A stretch of 64,000 nucleotides of DNA from Faucicola sp902506225 (GTDB lineage: Bacteria; Pseudomonadota; Gammaproteobacteria; Pseudomonadales; Moraxellaceae), in assembly GCA_902506225.1 (NCBI GenBank), contig LR733345.1, positions 558,001-622,000 on the forward strand, in the 5' to 3' direction. Within the stretch, counting starts at the first letter, position 1; each line of letters begins with the position of its first letter. This document shows positions 7,648 to 15,662 of the stretch, piece after piece. Below the pieces are notes generated by a model. It was not told the origin of the DNA, ran no database searches, and worked only from the letters and a program-made list of their open reading frames with translations. The position numbers and the translations under genes were made by a program.

Positions 7648-8453
7648 TTTTTTATCAATCACAATCGCAGGACTTTACGTTGTTGCAAGGTGATAGTTTG
7701 CACATCCTACCAACTATCCATGATAAATCTATCAATATGATTTTTGCCGATCCGCCCTATTTTTTATCCAATGACGGGTTAACGGTAAAAAATGGCATGG
7801 TGCAATCGGTCAATAAGGGTGACTGGGATAAATTTAGCGATGATAATGAAATCTATATTTTTACTTATGATTGGCTAAGCCAAGCAAAGCGAATGTTGGT
7901 AGATGATGGCACGATTTGGATGAGTGGAACCCACCACAATATTTTTACGCTAGGGCGAGTATTATCACAACTCAATTTTAAAATCTTAAACATGATAACT
8001 TGGGAAAAACCCAATCCACCGCCAAATTTTTCTTGTCGCTATTTCACCTATTCAACTGAATGGATAATCTGGGCAAGAAAAAACCCAAAAATTCCGCATT
8101 ACTTTGATTATGAATTAATGAAGTCGCTCAATGGTGACAAACAAATGAAAGACGTTTGGCGACTGCCTGCGGTATCAAGCTGGGAAAAGCAATTTGGCAA
8201 ACATCCTACGCAAAAACCGTTAGGATTGTTGTCAAGGATTGTTTTGGCGTCTACCAAAGCCAATGATCTCGTGCTTGACCCATTTACAGGCTCATCGACA
8301 ACAGGTATTGCTGCCAATTTATTTGGTAGAAAATTTATCGGAGTTGACCAAGATAGTAATTTTTTAACCTTAAGCAAAAATCGCTATCTTGGGTTAGATG
8401 AAAAGTCACGCCAATATTTTAAAGAGAGAGTAAAACAACAGATTAGCTTGTAG
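7644..8453 (+). CDS. Beta-class N6-adenine DNA methylase, DpnA/M.MboIC type
   Basis: Second adenine methylase of the island, 269 aa. The motif order is beta-class: DPPY at residues 36–39 precedes the SAM-binding DPFTGSSTTG (residues 212–221), which is followed by GRKFIGVD. The stretch WEKPNPPPNFSCRYFTYSTEWIIW and HPTQKP are typical of DpnA and related enzymes. In DpnII and MboI systems a second methylase of this kind accompanies the Dam-type enzyme; DpnA can methylate single-stranded GATC DNA, protecting incoming plasmids. It starts within the ATGA overlap of the 71-aa gene, and its 3' end overlaps the convergent MFS gene by 11 bp. Confidence 0.9.
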   Translation: MIFYQSQSQDFTLLQGDSLHILPTIHDKSINMIFADPPYFLSNDGLTVKNGMVQSVNKGDWDKFSDDNEIYIFTYDWLSQAKRMLVDDGTIWMSGTHHNIFTLGRVLSQLNFKILNMITWEKPNPPPNFSCRYFTYSTEWIIWARKNPKIPHYFDYELMKSLNGDKQMKDVWRLPAVSSWEKQFGKHPTQKPLGLLSRIVLASTKANDLVLDPFTGSSTTGIAANLFGRKFIGVDQDSNFLTLSKNRYLGLDEKSRQYFKERVKQQISL

Positions 8454-9690
8454 CTTTCATTATTTTCGGCTCTTGAATCGGCAGATTGAGCACAGCAGCC
8501 AAGGCAGCCAGCGCCATATCGGCATACCACATATATTGATAATTACCAAATTTATCGACCACAATCCCCCCCAAGTAGGCGCCCAAAAACCCACCAACTT
8601 GGTGACTAAATAACACCAAACCAAACAAGGTCGCCAAATATTTGACCCCATACAGCTTGCCAACAGTTGCCGCAGTCGGGGGTACGGTGGCAAGCCAAGC
8701 TAGACCCAAGCTAACCGCAAATATAAAAAAAGTCGTTGCCGTCTTAGGCGCCATCAAGAAAATCGCAATCAAGATAGTACGGCTCAAATACATCCAAAAC
8801 AAAATATATTTGCTGCGAAAATGACCCACACACCAACCGACAAACAAACTGCCGACCACATTCGATAAGCCAATCAACGCGAGCGACCAAGAGGCAACAT
8901 TGCTACCAAGACCCGTCAACGTCACTTCCATCGGCAAATGAGTGACCAAAAAAGCAATATGAAAACCACAGGTAAAAAAACCGATATGCAGCAGCCAGTA
9001 GTTACGATCGCTAAGCGCGCGTCGGGTGGCTTGTGATAGCGTTTCATGGGCTTGGTTATTGGCAACTGTCGGGGAAGCGGCAGGCGCATGTTTACCACCA
9101 TTGTTACCCTGGGTGAGATAATAGGCCAACGGCAAACACAGCAAACTTGTCCCTGCCATAAAATACATTGCCCCTGTCCAACCTACCAGTGGCAGGGCAA
9201 TTAATCCTTGTAAAATCGGCGCAAATAAAAATTGCCCAAACGAGCTGCCTGCATTGATAATACCCGACGCCGTGCCGCGCATATGGGGTGGGGTTTGATT
9301 CGCCACTTGCCCCATCAGCACTGAAAAACTACCCGCACCTGTCCCAAACGCCACCAAAATCCCAAGCGTGACTACCAAACCACCGGCACTGACAAAATAC
9401 GGCACACTAAAACAGCCAATTGCCAGTAGCAAGGTACCGAACAATAGCACCCGCCATGCGCCAAACTTATCCGCCAGTGCCCCTGTCACAGGCTGTGACA
9501 CGCCCCACATCAGCTGTGTCACCGCTAAGGCAAAACTGATTGGCACAATGCCGATATGCGCGCTAGCATCAATCGGTTTGATAAATAACCCAAGCGATAG
9601 GCGAATCCCAGACGTAATCAATAAAATAACCGCAGCGGCGGCAACTAATAGCCAAAGCTGATTTTTTGACGGTAGGGTAGGGCTTGACAT
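8443..9690 (-). CDS. MFS transporter
   Basis: Inner-membrane carrier of the major facilitator superfamily, 415 aa, with about twelve hydrophobic helices and a loop after helix 6 (residues 195–220, His/Asn-rich). The segment GVSQPVTGALADKFGAWRVL matches the MFS loop 2–3 signature (G-x3-D-x2-G-x-R), and a weaker version follows in the second half. The overall pattern resembles the oxalate/formate-antiporter-like and CynX-like groups, but the substrate cannot be predicted. The start is ATG with a weak ribosome site. Its last codons overlap the 3' end of the DpnA-type methylase. Confidence 0.85.
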   Translation of the reverse strand: MSSPTLPSKNQLWLLVAAAAVILLITSGIRLSLGLFIKPIDASAHIGIVPISFALAVTQLMWGVSQPVTGALADKFGAWRVLLFGTLLLAIGCFSVPYFVSAGGLVVTLGILVAFGTGAGSFSVLMGQVANQTPPHMRGTASGIINAGSSFGQFLFAPILQGLIALPLVGWTGAMYFMAGTSLLCLPLAYYLTQGNNGGKHAPAASPTVANNQAHETLSQATRRALSDRNYWLLHIGFFTCGFHIAFLVTHLPMEVTLTGLGSNVASWSLALIGLSNVVGSLFVGWCVGHFRSKYILFWMYLSRTILIAIFLMAPKTATTFFIFAVSLGLAWLATVPPTAATVGKLYGVKYLATLFGLVLFSHQVGGFLGAYLGGIVVDKFGNYQYMWYADMALAALAAVLNLPIQEPKIMKATS

Positions 9691-9843
9691 AGGTCATATC
9701 CAAAAAAAGTAGCAAAAACTGGGGCAGCAACTACTTGGCTAACGCGCTAGTATCTGACGCATAAAACTATACAAAAAAATTCATGAAAGCGCGATTTCAT
9801 ACAATCAATGTACGCCGAGCAATCTTGATTAATTTAACCTATA

Positions 9844-9873
9844 AAAACAAAAAACCCCAGTAAATACTAGGGT
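9844..9873 (-). terminator. Intrinsic terminator after the Sel1 gene
   Basis: On the minus strand ACCCTAGTA / TACTGGGGT forms a 9-bp stem with one T-G pair, followed by TTTTTTGTTTT. It lies 55 bp beyond the Sel1 gene stop. Confidence 0.75.
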
Positions 9874-9928
9874 CTCAGAGAATTTAATGGTTAACTTAAC
9901 ACTTAACCAAACATTCGTTGTATTAAAC

Positions 9929-10510
9929 TTACTTGCTTTGGAACCAAGAATCCGCACGGCTACGTGCAGTGGCGATGTCTTGTGATGACAAGTTTAATGC
10001 CAATTGACCGATTTTGCTTTGCGCGCGGGTACGTACTTGGTCTGATAGCATGCCGTCACGGGCCGCTAGGTCATACCATTTATAGGCATCGACCAATTTC
10101 TTTTCTTTTTCATCTAGCATGGCTAGGGTATAGCTGGCACGGTTATCACCAAGTTTTGCCGCTTTTTCTAACCAATAACGCGCTTGCCCAGCATTAGGCT
10201 GCACGCCTTCGCCACGAATATACATCATGGCAAGATTTAATTGTGCGGGTGCAATGTCTTGTTTGGCGGCGGTGGTGTACCACTGGATGGCTTGTTGGAA
10301 GTTTTGCTGAATGCCGAGACCTTTTTGGTAGCGTTTGGCTAGGAAGAATTGCGCTTGTTGGTTGCCAGATTTAGCTTGGCTAAGTAATGCCATCGGTTCC
10401 ATGCTGTCATAGCGTGAGCCATTGAGTGGAATATTGGCAACCAATTCAGCGCTTGCAACGCCCGATAAGCCTAAAAATGCAGTTAATAAGGTGACTTTCA
10501 ATAATTTCAT
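9929..10510 (-). CDS. Secreted Sel1-like (TPR) repeat protein
   Basis: Predicted periplasmic protein of 193 aa. An N-terminal signal peptide (MKLLKVTLLTAFLGLSGVASA) ends in a signal peptidase I site. It is followed by about three Sel1-like helical repeats: GNQQAQFFLAKRYQKGLGIQ, APAQLNLAMMYIRGEGVQPN and NRASYTLAMLDEKEKKLVDA. Such repeats mediate protein–protein contacts; the partner is unknown. The start chosen is the ATG at 10510 with GGAG upstream; a TTG two codons earlier is less likely. It is monocistronic. Confidence 0.85.
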   Translation of the reverse strand: MKLLKVTLLTAFLGLSGVASAELVANIPLNGSRYDSMEPMALLSQAKSGNQQAQFFLAKRYQKGLGIQQNFQQAIQWYTTAAKQDIAPAQLNLAMMYIRGEGVQPNAGQARYWLEKAAKLGDNRASYTLAMLDEKEKKLVDAYKWYDLAARDGMLSDQVRTRAQSKIGQLALNLSSQDIATARSRADSWFQSK

Positions 10511-10869
10511 AACCAACTCCGAGTATCAAGCTGCAGCCATCGCAAGCTTGCCTAGGTTTAGATAAAATAAAGGTAATAAATAGGTAAACGAATTAACAGA
10601 AAATCTTAAATTTCACAATGATTTAGCTATTCGTTATGTTTTAATAGGATAACGCAATCTTTTGATTGTTTTAGGTTAACACTGTTTGCTTTGCGTTTCA
10701 AATATTTAAGTGAAGATGTAAACAGTTGTTACAATATTTCACAGGGGAAACAAACCCTTACGACACTTGGTGTCGTGTAGGGCTTTACTTTTGGAAAATA
10801 TTGTTAGATTAGACGGTAATTTATCCGCTTACCAAATATTCATAGGCATACAATCAGCGATAAAAAAAC
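10511..10869. other. Intergenic region between the Sel1 gene and metW
   Basis: 359 bp without a convincing gene. The right part would hold the metW terminator and the left part the Sel1 promoter. The only striking structure is the hairpin at 10755–10782. The remainder is AT-rich with no recognised element. Confidence 0.6.
10755..10782 (-). terminator. Hairpin downstream of metW
   Basis: ACGACAC-TTG-GTGTCGT (10760–10776) is a perfect 7-bp inverted repeat, extended outward by CCCT/AGGG across a small internal loop. On the minus strand it is followed by TTTGTTT, so it may terminate metX-metW, although it lies about 90 bp past the metW stop and the T-run is imperfect. Confidence 0.5.
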
Positions 10870-11478
10870 TTAATTTTTGGTAACCCGATAGATTGCCACA
10901 TCGGCAAGTAAGTTGGGGTTTTTACGGATAATTTGTGCAAGTAGCCAAGGGTAGGGCTTTTCACTTTCTTGTACCGCAAAACGATTGATGATACGGATGT
11001 CATTGTCATCACACAGTTTTTCAAAGTCTTTAAAGGTACACAAGTGAATATTGGGTGTGTTGTACCAAGCAAACGGCAGGGCTTCAGACATTGGCATCAT
11101 GCCTTTGATACCCAAGTGAATACGGTTTTGCCAATGCGCAAAATTAGGGAAAGTGACAATCACTTCTTTACCAACACGTACCATGTCGAGGAGGAGTTGG
11201 TCGGGCTCTTTGACCGCTTGTAGGGCGCGCGCCATTACCACCGTGTCAAAGCTTGCATCGGCAAACCGCGCTAAGCCATCATTTAAGTCTTGCTCAATGA
11301 CGTTGACGCCTTTGGTAATGCAGTCATTGATTTTAGTTTGGTCGATTTCGATACCATAGCCAAACACGCCCAATTTGTTTTGCAAATGCGCGAGTAAATC
11401 ACCGTTGCCACAGCCTAAATCCAAGACTTTGGCATTGGGTTTAATCCAGCGTTCAGCAAGTTGATAGTCGATTTTCAT
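10870..11478 (-). CDS. metW: Methionine biosynthesis protein MetW
   Basis: SAM-dependent methyltransferase-fold protein of the MetW family, 202 aa, required together with MetX for homoserine acylation in several proteobacteria. The SAM-binding motif VLDLGCGNGDLLAHL is at residues 19–33, followed by GIEID and the family block EVIVTFPNFAHWQNR. It follows metX by 45 bp on the same strand, the standard metXW pairing. The intervening DNA contains three tandem 12-bp repeats. Confidence 0.93.
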   Translation of the reverse strand: MKIDYQLAERWIKPNAKVLDLGCGNGDLLAHLQNKLGVFGYGIEIDQTKINDCITKGVNVIEQDLNDGLARFADASFDTVVMARALQAVKEPDQLLLDMVRVGKEVIVTFPNFAHWQNRIHLGIKGMMPMSEALPFAWYNTPNIHLCTFKDFEKLCDDNDIRIINRFAVQESEKPYPWLLAQIIRKNPNLLADVAIYRVTKN

Positions 11479-11487
11479 TCAATTCTC

Positions 11488-11527
11488 GTTAAATCCAAAG
11501 TTAAATCCAAAGTTAAATCTAAGTTAA
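11488..11527. repeat. Tandem 12-bp repeats between metX and metW
   Basis: GTTAAATCCAAA occurs at 11488–11499 and 11500–11511, followed by a diverged copy (GTTAAATCTAA) and a partial GTTAA that includes the metX stop codon. This resembles replication slippage in the short metX–metW spacer. Confidence 0.8.
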
Positions 11528-12789
11528 GCCGTTAAAAAATTAAATACCGAGTGACGATAGGTCGGGATATCAAACAAAAACGAATCATGCCCATAGGCGG
11601 CATCGATATTGATATAGCTTACGGGTTTACCATTGGCAATTAGCGCATCCACAATTTCTTGCGAGCGCTCTGGGCTAAACCGCCAATCGGTGGTAAAGGA
11701 TATAATTAAAAACTTACATTGGGTGTTTGCCAATGCCAACCGTAGCGCATCGGTATCACTCAAACTATCATTGAGACTGTCATTCTCAATCGCGCCACGC
11801 GCTGGGTCAAAATAATCCAGTGCTTTGGTCATCAGCAAATAGGTATTGGCATCAAAACGTTCACTAAACTGCTCACCTTGATAGCGTAAATAACTTTCCA
11901 CTTGAAATTCTACATCGTAGTTGAACATCAGCTTGCCGGCTTTCAAATCGCGTCCAAATTTCACCCGCATCGCTTCATCGGTGAGATAAGTGATATGACC
12001 GACCATACGCGCCAAAATCAAGCCGCGTTTGGGGATTTTGCCTTGCTCGATATAGCGTCCTTCGCAAAAATCAGGATCGGATAAAATCGATTGGCGTGCT
12101 ACTTCGTTAAAGGCGATATTTTGCGCAGACAGCTTCGGCGTGCTGGCAATGACCACGCATTTTTTCAGCCGACTCGGATAGTCAATTGACCACTGCATGG
12201 CTTGCATGCCGCCCATTGAGCCACCAACAATCGCATGCCAAATGTCAATGCCTAGATAGTCAGAGAGCATGACTTGGGTTTTTACCCAGTCTTTGATGGT
12301 GACTAAGGGAAAATCTGGACCATAGGGCTTGCCCGTTTCTGGGTTGGTACTGGTTGGACCTGTCGAGCCGTAGCAGCTGCCAATGTTGTTAAGACATACC
12401 ACAAAAAAACGCGTGGTATCAATCGCTTTGCCAGGACCGATAAAATTATCCCACCAGCCTGCTTTTTTATCATCGCTGCTATGATAGCCAGCCGCATGAT
12501 GGCTGCCCGATAGCGCATGACAAATCAATATCGCATTGGATTTATCGGCGTTGAGCTCGCCATAAGTTTCGACCATTAAATCAAAAAACGGCAGCGTGCG
12601 ATTACATTCTAGCGTCAATGGGGTATCAAAATGAATTTTTTGCGGTGTGACGATACCCACAGATTTGCCAGCAGATTTGGCAAAACTAATCGGATGATCG
12701 TCGTCAAAATTTTTGGGGACAGTTAATTCAGCTTCAGGTAAAATCTTGGCATGTGGTTTGTGTTGCTGTGTGCTCACCCGCTTTCTCAC
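11524..12789 (-). CDS. metX: Homoserine O-acyltransferase
   Basis: Alpha/beta-hydrolase that acylates homoserine in the first committed step of methionine synthesis. The protein is 421 aa. The family blocks are ILICHALSGSHHAAG, the nucleophile elbow GGSMGGMQ with Ser191, FTTDWRFSP with the catalytic Asp, and AYGHDSFL with the catalytic His. Whether it uses acetyl- or succinyl-CoA cannot be read with confidence. A GTG start at 12789 gives the longest form; a second GTG at 12777 is nearly as good, and the first 40 residues are poorly conserved. It is the first gene of the metX-metW pair. Confidence 0.93.
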   Translation of the reverse strand: MRKRVSTQQHKPHAKILPEAELTVPKNFDDDHPISFAKSAGKSVGIVTPQKIHFDTPLTLECNRTLPFFDLMVETYGELNADKSNAILICHALSGSHHAAGYHSSDDKKAGWWDNFIGPGKAIDTTRFFVVCLNNIGSCYGSTGPTSTNPETGKPYGPDFPLVTIKDWVKTQVMLSDYLGIDIWHAIVGGSMGGMQAMQWSIDYPSRLKKCVVIASTPKLSAQNIAFNEVARQSILSDPDFCEGRYIEQGKIPKRGLILARMVGHITYLTDEAMRVKFGRDLKAGKLMFNYDVEFQVESYLRYQGEQFSERFDANTYLLMTKALDYFDPARGAIENDSLNDSLSDTDALRLALANTQCKFLIISFTTDWRFSPERSQEIVDALIANGKPVSYINIDAAYGHDSFLFDIPTYRHSVFNFLTA

Positions 12790-12865
12790 TAATTTTTGAT
12801 TGATAACGCATTAAAAGTATAGCTATTGTAAGGGTTTATATGGGTTATCACAACTTGGAATTCAA

Positions 12866-13285
12866 ATGCCAAATTTAGCCTCATCACCCCACCATGCACT
12901 TCTATTACTCAAAGGCTTGGCGCTCACAGGATTGGCGCTCACGGGATTTTTGGCATTGACGTATTTGGCGTTTCATCAGCCGATGTTTTATCAGGCAACA
13001 GCGGTTTTGGCTGCCAATGCTAGTACAGCAACAAGCGACACGATGGTCAGCTATCATCAAAGCAATCACCCTCTCAGCCATCCAAACCACTATCAAAACC
13101 AACAGCACCAACAGCACCAACAGCCCAAGCATCATAACCACCAAGCGGACGGTGAATCAGCTAGCAGCCCCTCACAAAACGCAATCTTTAAAAGTAAAAG
13201 TTCTGCTAAAAGCCCGGTATCCTCTGAGCAAAATTCTCGCCTAGTAAATGCGCTATTGGTGATGGGTGGGCTAGGTTGTCATTGA
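12866..13285 (+). CDS. Hypothetical membrane-anchored His/Gln-rich protein
   Basis: I do not recognise this 139-aa product. An N-terminal hydrophobic segment (about residues 12–36) could be a signal anchor. It is followed by a low-complexity region rich in His, Gln and Asn (residues 64–95), then Ser-rich sequence and a short hydrophobic tail. Two short DNA repeats lie inside: GGCGCTCAC twice near 12918 and three CAACAGCAC-like units near 13100. TTGGAATTC precedes the ATG. It could be a real lineage-specific gene or a chance reading frame between divergent metX and hemH. Confidence 0.4.
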   Translation: MPNLASSPHHALLLLKGLALTGLALTGFLALTYLAFHQPMFYQATAVLAANASTATSDTMVSYHQSNHPLSHPNHYQNQQHQQHQQPKHHNHQADGESASSPSQNAIFKSKSSAKSPVSSEQNSRLVNALLVMGGLGCH

Positions 13286-13409
13286 TTCAACTATAGCTTA
13301 AAAAATGCAACAATTGAGCAATTTCAGGTGATTATCTAGTACGCGCGCCCTAGTAAATATGCTAATCTTAACCCCACTTTTTTATGATTTTTTGGATTAA
13401 ACACAAATT

Positions 13410-14429
13410 ATGAAGCCAAGCAATCCACCTGAAATTGCCGTTGTCCTTGTGAATTTGGGAACACCCGATGCGCCGACTGAAGCAGCGGTGCGCCGCTATC
13501 TCAAACAATTTTTGTCCGATCCGCGCGTGATTGAAATCCCGCAGTTTATCTGGCAAATCATCTTAAACTTGTTTGTGCTACGCAGTCGCCCCAAACGGGT
13601 TGCCCACGCCTATGCTAGCGTGTGGGACGGTGATTCCCCGCTGCGTAAAATCACGCTTGCCCAAGTGGACTTGTTGCAGCAGCGTTTTGACCAACAGCAA
13701 CTGCCTTGCAAAGTCAGCGTTCATGCTGCCATGACCTATGGCAAACCTGCGTTAACAGAGGTACTATCGGCGCTAACTGCCAGAAAAGTAGAACAAATGG
13801 TGATTTTGCCAGCTTATCCGCAGTTTTCCGGTTCCACCACTGGCGCGGTGTTTGACGTCGTCGCCAAATGGGGACTTAAGCAGCGTAATTTACCCAGTAT
13901 TAGCTTTGTTAAAGATTATTTTGCCCATCCGCAATACATCCAAGCCTTGGCTGAGAGCGTCAAACGCTTCCAAGCTGAAAATGGCAAACCTGAAAAACTG
14001 CTATTGAGTTTTCACGGGATTCCAGAGCCGTATGAGCAAAAAGGCGATCCGTATGCCAGACGCTGTCGCTGTACGGCAGCGCATTTGGCGCAAGTGTTGG
14101 GGCTTGAGCGTCATGAGTGGGAATGTAGTTTTCAATCACGCTTTGGTAAACAAGAATGGGTCAAACCTTATACGGATGTCACCTTAACCGAGTGGGGCAA
14201 GCAAGGCATCAAGTCAGTACAAGTGCTAAGTCCGGCATTTTCGGCAGATTGCTTAGAGACGTTAGAAGAGCTGGCGGTCGAAAATCGAGAGACATTCCAG
14301 TCCAATGGCGGTGGGGATTATCATTATATCCCTGCACTTAATGTAGATGCTGCGCATATTGATTTATTTGAAACACTGGCATTGCCACACGTGCAAGCGT
14401 GGCAACAAAATCTGCAAGGATGGTATTAA
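13410..14429 (+). CDS. hemH: Ferrochelatase
   Basis: Inserts Fe2+ into protoporphyrin IX, the last step of heme synthesis; membrane-associated. The 339-aa protein has the family landmarks VVLVNLGTPDAPT near the N-terminus, ILPAYPQFSGSTTGAVFD, the catalytic-His block LLSFHGIPEPY (His202), and a C-terminal segment GIKSVQVLSPAFSADCLETL with the conserved Glu. It is monocistronic, divergent from metX, and followed by a terminator. Confidence 0.96.
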   Translation: MKPSNPPEIAVVLVNLGTPDAPTEAAVRRYLKQFLSDPRVIEIPQFIWQIILNLFVLRSRPKRVAHAYASVWDGDSPLRKITLAQVDLLQQRFDQQQLPCKVSVHAAMTYGKPALTEVLSALTARKVEQMVILPAYPQFSGSTTGAVFDVVAKWGLKQRNLPSISFVKDYFAHPQYIQALAESVKRFQAENGKPEKLLLSFHGIPEPYEQKGDPYARRCRCTAAHLAQVLGLERHEWECSFQSRFGKQEWVKPYTDVTLTEWGKQGIKSVQVLSPAFSADCLETLEELAVENRETFQSNGGGDYHYIPALNVDAAHIDLFETLALPHVQAWQQNLQGWY

Positions 14430-14522
14430 CACTTATTGTTAAAGCTTGGGCTTAAAGTGGATTATGAAGTAAATCGGGTTATTAAGCGCATTAATAGCAA
14501 GTCTTATTAACTGCGATCCAAT

Positions 14523-14552
14523 AAAAAAGGTTGGTAACTTACCAACCTTTTT
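14523..14552. terminator. Bidirectional intrinsic terminator after hemH
   Basis: GGTTGGTAA-C-TTACCAACC is a perfect inverted repeat flanked by AAAAAA on the left and TTTTT on the right. It lies between the convergent hemH and the 84-aa gene and can serve both. Confidence 0.88.
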
Positions 14553-14599
14553 GGCGTTTATTTTTGACGTTTAAATACAAAAAATTTCAGTACAGAAAA

Positions 14600-14854
14600 T
14601 CAGTCTTTATAACTTTCATCTGCGGCATCAGGGTCAGCGATATCACCAATAGTCGGATAATGCTCTTCGCTAAAGCTATCTTCAACCAGTAATTCATCAA
14701 TCCGCTGCTCATCAATATTTTGGCGATGAATCGGAGTCAAACCACTTTCACCGGCTTCAATATGGCTTGATGACAAGGATTCATCATCCAATTGCACAGC
14801 AAAACTATCCGAATCAATATCGGTCAAATTGCTAGATGTTGGTTTGGCTTTCAT
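14600..14854 (-). CDS. Hypothetical acidic 84-aa protein
   Basis: I do not recognise this protein. It is small, hydrophilic and strongly acidic (rich in Asp, Glu and Ser), without a signal peptide or membrane segment, and likely largely disordered. It begins MKAKPTSSNLTDIDSD and ends DAADESYKD. AAGGAAC precedes the ATG at a good distance, and a terminator follows, which supports a real gene. Confidence 0.6.
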   Translation of the reverse strand: MKAKPTSSNLTDIDSDSFAVQLDDESLSSSHIEAGESGLTPIHRQNIDEQRIDELLVEDSFSEEHYPTIGDIADPDAADESYKD

Positions 14855-15026
14855 TTTTGTTCCTTAATTTTCATTTATTGTTTATTATCAGTGTTATGGC
14901 GTTATCATAGCCAGTAATCAGCATGACATCTATGTTGCCAATGTGATATTTGTGTTATGTTATCGAAAACAATTTTTCGCACACACAGTGTTTTTAACAA
15001 TTTTATGGATAAAACAGGAAGTGATT

Positions 15027-15650
15027 ATGTTTAAAAATCTTGCCTCAGATGCATTGGGTTTAAGTGACATCGGTAAAATCATCCCACCGAGTCAGTTTAA
15101 CCAAACCGATATTGATGACTATATTTTTCATGAAGATAACGAGCGGATTTATTTTGTGATTAAGTCAAAAATGGACGAATATTGCTTCACCAATGTCGCC
15201 TTTATCCACCTTGATGGGCAGTCGGCGACCAGTAAAAAACGCCTGCTAAAACGCTATCCATACCGCAATTTTCAGCCCGCCAATATCATGATTGAGACGG
15301 CAGGCACGATGGATATGGACGCTGAGCTAAAATTTAGCTTGGGCGGCATGGCGTTTTCGATTGATATCGATAAAAATCAAATCGAGCAAATCCGCGACAT
15401 CTATAAGGCACTGACTGCGATTAGCGAGCAATGCAAACGCATTGCCCATGAAGAAATGGTGCTAGAAAAATCCTTTAATACCGTCACCAATATGTTTAGC
15501 TTACGCGAACTGTCAGAAAACGTGGTGCTTAACTTGCCGGATGTCATCAACCAAACTGTCGCACAAGTAGAAAATGCCTATGGCGAGCGTTTAAAGACTA
15601 TTCGTAATTATGACTTTGGGACGATTTTTGAGCATTATCTGCGTCAATAA
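15027..15650 (+). CDS. Bacterial PH-domain protein (bPH_1, YvbH-like)
   Basis: A 207-aa cytoplasmic protein. Its N-terminal 120 residues match the bacterial pleckstrin-homology family: MFKNLASDALGLSDIGKII, DDYIFHEDNERIYFVIKSK, DEYCFTNVAFIHLDG and KKRLLKRYPY. A helical C-terminal part follows. The biochemical role of this family is not known. The start at 15027 is chosen because AGGAAG lies just upstream and homologues begin there; an upstream frame extension adds an implausible hydrophobic leader. The next gene follows within 15 bp, suggesting an operon. Confidence 0.8.
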   Translation: MFKNLASDALGLSDIGKIIPPSQFNQTDIDDYIFHEDNERIYFVIKSKMDEYCFTNVAFIHLDGQSATSKKRLLKRYPYRNFQPANIMIETAGTMDMDAELKFSLGGMAFSIDIDKNQIEQIRDIYKALTAISEQCKRIAHEEMVLEKSFNTVTNMFSLRELSENVVLNLPDVINQTVAQVENAYGERLKTIRNYDFGTIFEHYLRQ

Positions 15651-15662
15651 TTGCTAAAACTT

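Noticed and set aside
5491..8453. A prophage remnant
   Set aside because: An HTH and methylases could be phage-borne, but no integrase, structural, lysis or packaging gene is present and ispE and the MFS gene directly flank.
13095..13135. Short CAACAGCAC-like repeats as a possible CRISPR or minisatellite
   Set aside because: Units are about 9 bp, contiguous without spacers, and encode the Gln/His run of the overlapping frame.
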